Of a stretch of 46,207 nucleotides of DNA, positions 33,647-43,938 are shown piece by piece. Within the stretch, counting starts at the first letter, position 1; the number at the start of each line of letters is the position of its first letter. Source of the stretch: Vibrio sp. Hep-1b-8. GTDB taxonomy: Bacteria > Pseudomonadota > Gammaproteobacteria > Enterobacterales > Vibrionaceae. The notes beneath the pieces were generated by a model that saw nothing but the letters and a program-made list of their open reading frames with translations, did no database searches and was not told where the DNA came from. Position numbers and translations under genes: made by a program. The stretch is from the NCBI RefSeq assembly GCF_006124995.1, contig NZ_QEWN01000011.1, positions 1-46,207 on the forward strand, in the 5' to 3' direction.

Positions 33647-34297
33647 ATGAATATAGAGCTATCCCCAGTAGAAGCCCGTGTGATCGGATGCCTGATCGAA
33701 AAAGAGGTCACAACACCGGACTACTACCCATTGACATTGAACAGCCTGACGACTGCTTGTAACCAAAAAAGCAATCGCGAGCCTGTTATGTCACTGACTG
33801 ATGTTGAAGTTCAACAAGCTGTGGATGGCCTTATCGCACGCCGTTTAGTCAGTGATGAAAGTGGCTTCAATAGCCGTGCGAGTAAGTTTCAACACCGTTT
33901 TTGCAATACAGAATTTGGTGACCTTAAACTGACCGAACAGGAAAAAGGGATTGTATGCTGTATGCTTCTACGCGGTGCACAAACGCCAGGTGAGATCAGA
34001 ACCCGTACCAACCGTCTTGCAGACTTTGCTGATGTTAAAGAGGTAGAGGCCGTTTTGGATAGTATGGCTGCGCGCGAAGATGGAGCGTTAGTGGTTAAGC
34101 TTCCGCGTGAGGCAGGTAAGCGTGAATCTCGCTATATGCACCTATTTAGTGGCGAAGTTGACGTTGAGTCATTAGCCGCAACCGCTCAGTCACCAGTCGT
34201 GAATAATGATCGAATCAGCCAGCTAGAGTTGGAAGTTCAAGAACTGAGATCAGAAGTCGCAGAGTTGAAGGCTCTGGTTGAACAGCTTTCGGCCTAA
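33647..34297 (+). CDS. YceH family protein (DUF480)
   Basis: 216 residues. The N-terminal block (LSPVEARVIGCLIEKEVTTP, then NSLTTACNQKSNREPVM) is the DUF480 signature and forms two winged-helix-like domains; the last 30 residues (QLELEVQELRSEVAELKALV) are a coiled coil. A strong aaggaaaagg site precedes it. The biochemical role is unknown. Its stop overlaps the next ATG by one base (taatg), giving translational coupling. Confidence 0.88.
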   Translation: MNIELSPVEARVIGCLIEKEVTTPDYYPLTLNSLTTACNQKSNREPVMSLTDVEVQQAVDGLIARRLVSDESGFNSRASKFQHRFCNTEFGDLKLTEQEKGIVCCMLLRGAQTPGEIRTRTNRLADFADVKEVEAVLDSMAAREDGALVVKLPREAGKRESRYMHLFSGEVDVESLAATAQSPVVNNDRISQLELEVQELRSEVAELKALVEQLSA

Positions 34298-34611
34298 TGA
34301 GCTCGTTGCTCACCCCCTCTTTAAAATTACATTCGGATTGGTATGTTTACCTAATCCGAATGTCTAACAATGCCCTTTATTGTGGTATCACAACCGACCT
34401 TGAACGTAGGTTTCGGCAACATTGCAATGGAACCGGAGCAAAAGCACTAAAAGGTAAAGGTCCTCTCAAGCTTGAATGGCACCAATACATAGGCACTTCG
34501 AGAAGCGAAGCGTCAAAAATAGAATACCGAATCAAGCAATTATCTAAGGCGAAAAAAGAACAAATTGTTTCAGGTGAATATGTGATAGAACGATGTATTG
34601 ATAACGCATAA
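34297..34611 (+). CDS. GIY-YIG nuclease-domain protein (UPF0213, YhbQ-like)
   Basis: 104 residues carrying a single GIY-YIG domain: YVYLIRMSNNALYCGITTD holds the paired motif (YVY and YCG), followed by the catalytic Arg in LERRFRQH and a later Glu in KIEYRIKQL. Small stand-alone members of this family act on DNA, but the cellular role is not settled. It begins one base inside the yceH stop. Confidence 0.87.
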   Translation: MSSLLTPSLKLHSDWYVYLIRMSNNALYCGITTDLERRFRQHCNGTGAKALKGKGPLKLEWHQYIGTSRSEASKIEYRIKQLSKAKKEQIVSGEYVIERCIDNA

Positions 34612-34680
34612 ATTATTCGTTATTCCTACAAAATTCCCCAGATGTATTAATCTTGTTTATGACTAATAAAAAAGGTTGAT

Positions 34681-35844
34681 ATGGATATGAATCAATTAAG
34701 TAAAATATCTTTGGCAGTGGGCTCAATCATTTTGGCTTGTACCGCTCAAGCGGCAACGGTCTCTCCTGATGGCAGAGGCAATGGTATGGGGAATACAGGG
34801 GTGACCAGTGCTGATTATGTGTTGGCTCCGTTCTATAACCCTGCTTTAGCCGCCGTTTACCGCGATAGTGATGACTTTGGTTTACTGGTGCCCGCAATAG
34901 GGGCGACAGTGAGAGACACTGAAGAATCATTAGATACGATAGATAGCCTTCAAGATACGATTAAAGCGTTTGAAGCATCGGGTAGTCCAGATGCGACAAC
35001 ATCAGCACAGTTAAATAGCTATCTTACACAGCTAGCGGATGATAAACCGCTTGCGGTAAGCGCGGGGGTGGGTATCGCCGTCGCACTCCCTATCAGCACG
35101 CTTTCAGCTAACATCTTTACGCGCGGCTATGCGGAGATTGTTGCGACACCCGAAATCGCGGCTAATGGTGGTGATACCCCAGCAGCAGTAGAAGCGCGTT
35201 ACAATAACTCCAACGTCGATATGATTGCCTTTGGTTATACTGAGTTTGGTGTTGCTCTGGCGAAACGTATGACCATCCAAGGTCAGGATGTTGCTTTGGG
35301 TATCACGCCAAAGTACCAACAACTGCGTACCTACAAGCAAAGTCTTTCTGTTGAGAGTTTCGATATCAGTGACTATGACAAAAGTGAAACTAACGAGAAC
35401 TATTTCAACTTAGATCTTGGTGGGGTTTGGTTTTATGACCAATACCGATTTGGTGTGGCGGTGAAAGACCTGTTTTCTAAAGAGATCAATACCTTAGATA
35501 TTAGCGGTGTCAGTACTTATAAGCTCAACACACAGGTGACGGTTTCTGGGTCTTATAGCATGGACTATTTTGTTGCGACGGTAGACTGGGATCTAACCAA
35601 ACAGAAACGTTTCACCGATCTTAACGACGACACCCAATTTTTACGTTTTGGTGTTGAAGGAAATGCATTTGGATGGGCGCAGCTCCGAGCGGGTTACCAG
35701 ATGGATATTCAAGATACTTTGGATAACTCCTTCACCGCGGGGATTGGTATCAGTCCAGGAGATCTTGTCAGTCTCGACTTTGCTGGTAGCTATGCAGGAG
35801 ACAACCAATTTGGTCTGTCAGGCAATTTGTCTTTTACGTTCTAG
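34681..35844 (+). CDS. TraF-like outer-membrane protein (PF13729 type)
   Basis: 387 residues with a signal peptide (ISLAVGSIILACTAQA) and a mature chain that starts with the GRGNGMGNTGVTSADYVLAP segment seen in TraF_2/FadL-like beta-barrels. The C-terminal half alternates polar and aromatic residues and ends with Phe (LSFTF), typical for an outer-membrane barrel. Despite the name 'conjugal transfer protein TraF', no conjugation genes are near, and the name should not be read as function. The ATG at 34687 is an alternative start. Confidence 0.78.
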   Translation: MDMNQLSKISLAVGSIILACTAQAATVSPDGRGNGMGNTGVTSADYVLAPFYNPALAAVYRDSDDFGLLVPAIGATVRDTEESLDTIDSLQDTIKAFEASGSPDATTSAQLNSYLTQLADDKPLAVSAGVGIAVALPISTLSANIFTRGYAEIVATPEIAANGGDTPAAVEARYNNSNVDMIAFGYTEFGVALAKRMTIQGQDVALGITPKYQQLRTYKQSLSVESFDISDYDKSETNENYFNLDLGGVWFYDQYRFGVAVKDLFSKEINTLDISGVSTYKLNTQVTVSGSYSMDYFVATVDWDLTKQKRFTDLNDDTQFLRFGVEGNAFGWAQLRAGYQMDIQDTLDNSFTAGIGISPGDLVSLDFAGSYAGDNQFGLSGNLSFTF

Positions 35845-35971
35845 ACACTATACGGCATAATGAAAAGCCGAGTAAAATTAATGGCTTGAAGGCTAATGAT
35901 TGAGCTCGGTTTCATTGATAATAATGAATTATAATTGAAATAAAACGATTCAAATTATTATGCTCAGCTAG

Positions 35972-37089
<1,118 letters not shown>

Positions 37090-37090
<1 letters not shown>

Positions 37091-39642
37091 TGGCAAGATT
37101 ATTCGGACAGGCTGGTAAGAGCCGATTAGCCACGTTATTAACCAACTCGATCTTTCTTGTTATTGGTGGGCTAATTGTGGTTATGGTTTTACAAAACTAC
37201 CAGGTTAACCGAGATGTTGTATCGCAAGAGGTTGCTCGTACTAAGAAGCAAACGCAGAGCTTGGTTCAGGAAATTTTTAACTTTCGAGTCAAGTCGATTG
37301 AGATACAACAAGATAGCTATAGCCGAAATCCGGTCTTGCTAGAAAGTTTGGTAAGTAAAGATGCTCAATCCCTCGATCTATTCTTCAATAGTATGGATCA
37401 GCTTTCTCCAGACATTACACCTGACTTTCGCTACATTATCAGTGATGACCAACTTATTTGGGATGACGCGAATTTTCAGTTCTATGGAATTTCAACGCAG
37501 CAGTTGCTGCATATTACACAAGATGTGACTACCGGGTTTGATTGGCATATTTCGCAGACCCCTTCAGTGATGGGAATGAGATACCTTATGTTAAGGCGTT
37601 CCTCTATTATCGATTTAGAGTCAGGGGAAGTGGTCGGGAATCTTTTCGTTGGTATTGTTCTTAACAACAATTTCTCGATTGTTTATGCACTTGCTCAAGG
37701 CAGCAATGCGGATCAGGTGCTGTTAGCGGTAGGTTCTGAGGTGATTGCGGCGAGTGACAAGGATGGCGACGATAAATACACTCAATGGTTAGCGCAATCG
37801 CCCGACGAGCTTGATTCGAGCGGTGTTACTGTTTCTAGAACGGATCTCACCATTAATAACGTGGCGACTTTTCTCTCAATTTATACGGTTCAGGATAACG
37901 AACACATTGTCCATTTTGTTCGGAGTTATTATGTTTGGTTGGCGATCACGGCTGGATTGATCATCTGTATCGCCATCTACACTCGAATCTGGCTCGGTAA
38001 AAGAGTCTCAAAAGAGTTACGTTCTTTGATGACCTATACAGATGCTTCGATTCAGGAACAAAAACTTATCGAATTTGAAGGGTCGTCTATTCAAGAGTTT
38101 CATCAAATAGGCCAGTCATTTCAACGTTCATTTAAACGACTTAATGATCAAGAAAAGCAGTTTGCTGATTTGTTTAACTTCTCTTTGTCACCTGTGACGT
38201 TATGGAACGTTGAAGGTGAGTTAGAGTGCTTTAACCCGTCGGCTGAAAGGTGTTTTCGTACCCATGGCGCGCAAGATCAACTGATTTCAAGTTTGAAGCC
38301 GCACATTATGATGTGTGCTCAAGGGGCAACCCTGACTGGCATCAACACCGCTATTGCCAACAAAACCTTTCGTTGGAACTTATCTCCTATTATGAGAGAC
38401 AACAGCGTCTCGCAGATCATGGCGCAAGGTCAGGATATCACCAGCTTCATTGAAGCAGAAAAGCAGAGTCAAGCTGCACGTGAAGAAGCAGAAGAGTCGG
38501 CGCGCATGAGGGCGGACTTCCTCGCTAAAATGAGCCATGAGTTGCGGACACCGCTCAACGGTATTCTTGGTGTATCCCAGTTACTCAAAGATAAAATGGT
38601 TGACCAAAGAGACATAGAGCACATTGAAGTTCTATGCAACAGTGGTGAGCACCTATTGGCGGTATTGAACGATATACTCGATTTTTCAAAGATAGAGCAG
38701 GGGCAGTTTCATATCGAAAGCGCGCCTTTCCGCTTGGCTGAGCTGACAACAACGGTAGAAAGAATCTTCAAGCCGTTACTGGATAAAAAAGAGGTCGCCT
38801 TCGACGTTGTAAATAAGATCCCTCAAGACCGATGGGCACACAGTGATCAGGTACGTCTCAATCAAATTATTTTTAATCTGGTTAGCAACGCAGTCAAGTT
38901 TACCCATTATGGCAGTGTCCGAGTCGAATTAGACTGTGAACAGACTGACTCTGGGTGTTTACTCAAATTAGAGGTATCGGATACTGGGATCGGGATTGAT
39001 CAACTGCGCATAGCGCATATATTCGAACCTTTTGTCCAAGCAGAATCAAACACGACGCGTGAGTATGGTGGCAGCGGCCTAGGTTTGGCGATTGTGCATA
39101 GTCTTGTCACCATTATGGACGGAGATATTCAGCTAGAGAGTGAAGTCGATGTTGGGACGAAGTTTATCGTTAAAATACCGCTAAAAGTCGGTAGCAATGA
39201 GTTGATCAATGTAGAAAAAAGCGCCCTTGCTGAAGACCCCTCAACCTTATTTCCTGAGTCACTGCATGTTTTGCTGGTGGAAGACAACAACACCAACGCT
39301 TTTATCGCGAAAGCGTTTTGTGAAAAATATGGAATGACGGTTTCATGGGTTAAAGATGGTGTTAATGCAATTGAATTTTTGCGTTCAGATCCCAGTGTGG
39401 CTATGGTCCTAATGGACAATCAGCTCCCCAATCTTGGCGGTATCGAAGCGACGGAAATCATTCGTAAAGACTTAAAGCTTACTGTGCCTATTTACGCATG
39501 TACGGCCGATGGCATGCAGGAAACCAAGCAAGCCTTTCTAGCGGTGGGGGCAAACTACGTGATAGTTAAACCGATTAAAGAAATCGCGCTAAACAAAGCA
39601 TTCATTCACTTCAAAGAGAACTACTACGCGCAAGTGAAATAG
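37090..39642 (+). CDS. luxQ: AI-2 sensor hybrid histidine kinase/phosphatase LuxQ
   Basis: 850 residues. Order: membrane helix (about 14-38), periplasmic tandem-PAS sensor that binds LuxP (about 40-275), second helix (about 280-300), linker and PAS-like segment, then the kinase core with His483 in KMSHELRTPLNG, the ATP lid (DTGIGI, GGSGLGLA) and a receiver domain with Asp776 in LMDNQLPNLGG. Without AI-2 it feeds phosphate to LuxU and LuxO; with LuxP-AI-2 it acts as phosphatase. Start and luxP stop overlap, so the pair is made together. Confidence 0.97.
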
Positions 39643-39645
39643 TAT

Positions 39646-39670
39646 TGGGCAGCGGATAAAACGCTGCCCA
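39646..39670. terminator. Weak hairpin between luxQ and the HMG-CoA reductase gene
   Basis: A 9-bp stem tgggcagcg/cgctgccca (39646-39654 with 39662-39670) between the two convergent stops. The T-tract is poor on both sides, so termination may be inefficient. Confidence 0.45.
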
Positions 39671-39675
39671 GCTGT

Positions 39676-40935
39676 TTATCGCGCCAGTTTTTGGTGCGCA
39701 CGAGAAAAATGATCGGCACAAAAAGCGCCAACGATCGAGAGTTCTCCCGCTAAGCAAAGACAGGCCGCGACCTCCGCCAAGGACTTTGCTTTCCCAGCAC
39801 CAGATAGCCCCATTATATCGAGGCACGCTTTCTGTGTTGGTAAGCCAGTACCACCGCCAACAGTACCTACCATCAGATTAGGTAGCGTAACGCTAGCGTG
39901 AAGCCCTCCATCCTTGTTGAGTAACATGCGCGTAATGCCAATTGCCGATTCAGCGACGCACGCGGCGTCCTGCCCGCAAGCAATATAGAGTGCGGCGAGG
40001 GCATTTGCATAGTGAGCATTGACGCCGATACCACCACTTAGTGCTGCACCTGTGGTGGTGACTTGTCCGAAGCGGACCATTTTGTCTGGGGTAGTATGAA
40101 GGTACTTTTCTACCAACGCTTTATCTAAATGAACCTCAGCGGTCACCTTTTTACCACGAACATGGCGCAGCGTATTGGCGTTAGGCTTCTTGTCTCCAGA
40201 GAGATTACCATCCAGAAATGCTTCCGTTGGCGGGACTGGGGAGTGAGTCAAAATGTAGTGATACACTTCGTTCGTTGCAATCGTGACCATGTTTTGGCCA
40301 GAAGCATCGCCAGTATGAAACTCAAAAACCAGATAGACTTGGCTTGCTTCGATATTGACATTGATATCGTGAAGCTTACCGTGCGAGGTTGTGGACTCCG
40401 CGACGCGTTTGAATTGATCGTATTGTGTCACAACCCATGCGACAAACTGGCCGGCATTGGCAAGTGAATCAAAACAAAATACAGGCGTGCGAGTGACCCC
40501 TTCATTGAGTAACATTGCACTTGCACCGCCAGCTGCTGTGATCAATTGAGCGCCTCTATTGTAGGACGCAACTAAAGCCGCTTCGGTGGTCGCAAGTGGG
40601 ATCAGGAAATCGTCATTCGCATAAAGGCCGTTAACACGAAGTGGCCCAGCAATACCCACTGGTACTTTAACGGTGCCAATAAAGTGCTCAATGTTTTTAT
40701 TGTATAGCTCAGCATTAGTTTGGGTCTGCTCGTCAAGTAACACTGATTGTTCAGTAAGGTTAGCGAGTTTGCTCCATCTTTTTTCGAGCGTTTTATCCGA
40801 AATATACGGACTGGGTGTCAGTCTTGTTTTTGGACGCTCAAAATGGGGGCTGAGTTTTTGTTCTAATGTGAGGTTATGTTGCTCTGGCTGGAGGAAATTG
40901 TGGTCTTTTAGTCGAGATAAATTCAGTTTGGGCAT
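39676..40935 (-). CDS. Hydroxymethylglutaryl-CoA reductase (class I type)
   Basis: 419 residues. Motifs of the soluble catalytic domain: VPVGIAGPL, the catalytic Glu in ATTEAALVAS, the CoA/NADPH region DASGQNMVTIAT, Lys in RGKKVTAEV, Asp in GQDAACVAES and His in CADHFSRAH. The length without membrane segments and the SGQNM form point to a class I-like enzyme rather than the Pseudomonas class II enzyme. It makes mevalonate from HMG-CoA using NADPH. No other mevalonate-pathway genes lie in the window. Confidence 0.93.
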   Translation of the reverse strand: MPKLNLSRLKDHNFLQPEQHNLTLEQKLSPHFERPKTRLTPSPYISDKTLEKRWSKLANLTEQSVLLDEQTQTNAELYNKNIEHFIGTVKVPVGIAGPLRVNGLYANDDFLIPLATTEAALVASYNRGAQLITAAGGASAMLLNEGVTRTPVFCFDSLANAGQFVAWVVTQYDQFKRVAESTTSHGKLHDINVNIEASQVYLVFEFHTGDASGQNMVTIATNEVYHYILTHSPVPPTEAFLDGNLSGDKKPNANTLRHVRGKKVTAEVHLDKALVEKYLHTTPDKMVRFGQVTTTGAALSGGIGVNAHYANALAALYIACGQDAACVAESAIGITRMLLNKDGGLHASVTLPNLMVGTVGGGTGLPTQKACLDIMGLSGAGKAKSLAEVAACLCLAGELSIVGAFCADHFSRAHQKLAR

Positions 40936-41029
40936 TGCAAATTAAAACGGGAAATTTATCTGCATTCTACCCGATAGACTCGGGAACTCAATGGTTGCTT
41001 AATGTATTGCTACAATTTACTTCATTTCG

Positions 41030-41305
41030 TCAGACGTGAATATCAAGCAGTGTACCAATCATCTCTTGGTCACGCTGCAATACATTGGTGCCTATTCTGC
41101 TGTATTGTTCGGCACTAGTGAGTTTGGTGAGAGGTTCAAAATCAGAAGCCGGCGCTTTGAATTCGACTTTGTTGAACTCGTAGCCGTCTTTGTTTGCGAT
41201 GGATTGTAATTGCTGGTTTTGTTGGATTTCAAGCGCAGCGTCTTCGGCCATCTTCGACGACATATCAATGATTTGATAACCGGATTGTACAGAAGATACT
41301 GGCAT
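41030..41305 (-). CDS. Hypothetical protein, 91 residues
   Basis: Not recognised. The ATG at 41305 was chosen because ggaggtg stands 3-5 bases upstream; the open frame begins at a GTG (41317) that lies inside this ribosome site. The chain starts MPVSSVQSGYQIIDMSSKMA and is amphipathic and helical without signal peptide or cysteines. The first 35 residues faintly recall short helical tails of flagellar axial proteins, but the evidence is too weak to name it. Confidence 0.6.
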   Translation of the reverse strand: MPVSSVQSGYQIIDMSSKMAEDAALEIQQNQQLQSIANKDGYEFNKVEFKAPASDFEPLTKLTSAEQYSRIGTNVLQRDQEMIGTLLDIHV

Positions 41306-41360
41306 AAACACCTCCACTTAATTAAAGCTTAAGGGGTGATTGCAATTACAGCAAGTTGTG

Positions 41361-41498
41361 CTAAGAAAAAAGGCTCGAAATCAGTGACAGTTCTTCGTCA
41401 GTGACTAAGGTTTCGTCACATGAATCCAGTTTGCTATTGATCTCACCTCGCAATGTACGTAATTGCTGAGGTGACAGTGAAGAGCAAGGGCTCTTCAC
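41361..41498 (-). CDS. Possible 45-codon ORF behind the YccS-type gene
   Basis: A GTG-start frame begins 12 bases after the YccS-type stop on the same strand and reads LSPQQLRTLRGEINSKLDS then CDETLVTDEELSLISSLFS. The composition (charged, helical, ending on SLFS) looks like real protein. No ribosome site is seen, so translation would depend on coupling to the upstream gene. Confidence 0.35.
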   Translation of the reverse strand: MKSPCSSLSPQQLRTLRGEINSKLDSCDETLVTDEELSLISSLFS

Positions 41499-41510
41499 TA
41501 AGATAAGGTT

Positions 41511-43703
41511 TTATGCAGAATGAGCAGGTTGTGCCACACGGACTGCAAATTTACTCGCGAGTGAATGAAGCTCCGGCAACATTCGGTAAATGAGATGGAG
41601 TTGTTGCAGAACCATGCGTACTGAACTATCGTCCTCTTCGCGCCATTCGGATAAGCGTTGCTCCAAGGCAGGGTCATCGATATCGCTGGTATCACAGTTA
41701 TCACAATGCTGATTAAGCTGGGTGAACAGCACCTCCAAATGCTGGTGAATGACTCTATGAGTATCAAGGATCAGTTTATGCGTTTGATCATCGGCAATTT
41801 GGGTTCGGTGCGCACCTAATGCAGAGATATAGCTGAGTAGGGCGTGGTTTAGAGTCAAGAAGCGATAGCTCTCATCCACCGCAGCAAGATAGCGACCAGG
41901 CTCTGCTAACATAGTGCTGATAGCGGTGGTTAACGTCGCATCTTGATTGTGTGCGTGACGGCGAGAAATGCGATAGTTGAGACTGTCTTTTTTACCAATC
42001 CGATATTGGCCGATAATTTGCGCCAGATAATTTTTATTAGCCGCTATCGCCTCTGCCATCACTTTGTGCAGACGTTTCGATTGCCAGTCGGGTAAGATTA
42101 ATGCCACAGCAGCAACGGCGAGAGCACATCCGATTAACGTATCGGCAAGTCGTGGCAATACTACCGCGTATCCTTCTCCAAGTTGATTAAAGCAGAATAA
42201 GACCAGCACAGTGATAAAGCCAGTTGCGTAGCCGTAGTTAGCCAGACGAAAGGCGAAGAATGCCACGCCGGATATCACTACGAAGACCAACTGACTTTCT
42301 TGTGAAGGGAAGAAGGTTAGCAGCGGTACACCAATAAACAGACCTGCAAATGTACCTAAAACCCTTGCGACAAGCTTTTGTCGTGTTGCGCTGTAGTTTG
42401 GCTGACAAACGAATAGGGTAGTCAACAAAATCCAATAACCCCGTTCAATATCGAATAATTGAATGATGCCATAACCAAGAGTTAATGAAATCGACATGCG
42501 CACCGCATGGCGAAAAAGCATTGAGTCCTGAGTAAAATTGGCACTGATCCGCTGCCACATTGCTTTGAGTGTATGTGCTTCTGTGTCATCAAGAGCATCT
42601 TCTTCAAGTCTGTTCGCATCAGGGTTGTTCACATTACTAAGCTGTTTCTCTACCGTGGCAAGGTTATTAAATAGGTAGCCAAGCTGCGAGAGTAAAGAAC
42701 GCCATTGTGGGTTTTGATGAGACTGCAAATAGCTAAGGGAGTTTTGCAACTCATCAAGTGCCATGACGGACTGGTTATCATGTTGATATTCCTTGCCTAA
42801 ACGTATTGCGTTGGCAATTTCTCGACATGATTTAGCTTGGGTCTCTAACAAATGTTTAAACCGGAATAAAACGTCAGAACGTTCAAAATGGACAGCCAAT
42901 TCTTGATAACGGTAGTGTGTTGAACTGATCCGTTCATGGATGTCTTGGGCTAGGAAGTAAATGTTGAGAAATCTATCACTGGTTGCATCCACGTGGCCGC
43001 GCTTTGAACGCCTTAAAAAAGTCGCTTTGCAAGAGTTGAGCGCATTGACCGTGGCGGCATTCAAACGCGCTTCTTTCAATCGATAAGGTTGTGGCGTTAG
43101 ATTTGATACCGGATGAAAGAGCTGACTTTTCGAATCAAGGTAATTGGCGAGCTGAATAAACACATTGGCCAAGTTTTGTTGAACGGGTTGAAGCGGCCAT
43201 AGTGCGTGCCAAATCATAGACATCAAATAGTACCAAGCCGCACCGGAGAGCAGCATAAGTGGCTGGAACCAAATATCCGTACTTTGATGAGCACCTAGCA
43301 TGGCGTAAATAGCAATCAGTAAAGAGCCAAACGCGATACTGGCGTAACGTGGGCCGATAGCCCCCAAAATAATAAAGCCAAAGGTTGAGGTAAATAGACC
43401 AATGGCAAACAACCACGGTGTATTAAACAACAACTCTATGGAAAACGCGGCGACGGCAAAACAAACCAGCGTCAAACTCTGTGATTTGAGACGTCCGGTG
43501 AAACTGTCGTCACTTTCGGCTAACGCTGCGGCAATCACACCCAGTATCAATGGGATGATCTGTTCATTGAGCTGCAAGTACCAGGCAGGTACGACCACGC
43601 CAAGAAGGGTGACGAGAATGAGCAGGCTATAATTGATGGTTTTATTTGCCCAATAGTGGCGTAGCTGACTAAATAAATTCACTTGCAGAAATCTGTAGGT
43701 CAT
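41511..43703 (-). CDS. yccS: YccS-family membrane protein (FUSC domain, putative transporter)
   Basis: 730 residues in the YccS/YhfK plan: an N-terminal block of about six helices (to residue 190), a long soluble helical region (about 200-390), a second block of helices with the FUSC core (LLTTLFVCQPNYSATRQK, ARVLGTFAGLFIGVPLL) and a soluble C-terminus. Relatives include AaeB-type efflux proteins, but the substrate of YccS is not known. It diverges from helD; the promoters of both lie in 43704-43938. Confidence 0.87.
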   Translation of the reverse strand: MTYRFLQVNLFSQLRHYWANKTINYSLLILVTLLGVVVPAWYLQLNEQIIPLILGVIAAALAESDDSFTGRLKSQSLTLVCFAVAAFSIELLFNTPWLFAIGLFTSTFGFIILGAIGPRYASIAFGSLLIAIYAMLGAHQSTDIWFQPLMLLSGAAWYYLMSMIWHALWPLQPVQQNLANVFIQLANYLDSKSQLFHPVSNLTPQPYRLKEARLNAATVNALNSCKATFLRRSKRGHVDATSDRFLNIYFLAQDIHERISSTHYRYQELAVHFERSDVLFRFKHLLETQAKSCREIANAIRLGKEYQHDNQSVMALDELQNSLSYLQSHQNPQWRSLLSQLGYLFNNLATVEKQLSNVNNPDANRLEEDALDDTEAHTLKAMWQRISANFTQDSMLFRHAVRMSISLTLGYGIIQLFDIERGYWILLTTLFVCQPNYSATRQKLVARVLGTFAGLFIGVPLLTFFPSQESQLVFVVISGVAFFAFRLANYGYATGFITVLVLFCFNQLGEGYAVVLPRLADTLIGCALAVAAVALILPDWQSKRLHKVMAEAIAANKNYLAQIIGQYRIGKKDSLNYRISRRHAHNQDATLTTAISTMLAEPGRYLAAVDESYRFLTLNHALLSYISALGAHRTQIADDQTHKLILDTHRVIHQHLEVLFTQLNQHCDNCDTSDIDDPALEQRLSEWREEDDSSVRMVLQQLHLIYRMLPELHSLASKFAVRVAQPAHSA

Positions 43704-43938
43704 AAGTGCGTTGAGAATAACAAGATCTATATGGTAACGAGCTGATCCAAATAAAGATACTAGATACTTTGGTTAACTTTTGTCCATTGTCGAGCTTGAC
43801 TAATTCTGGTTGTTCGAAAACGAACGCTGTACTAGGGTAAAACCAGTGCTGTTACTCACTATTTTTAGCGTAATTCTGTCAAAAGAGAAATCAATTCAGT
43901 TATGATGATTGCAATGGAATCAGAAGGCTTACATCGAA

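Noticed and set aside
35871..35915. Stem aagccgag...ctcggttt after the TraF-like gene as a terminator
   Set aside because: The loop is over 30 bases and there is no T-run, so a Rho-independent terminator is not supported.
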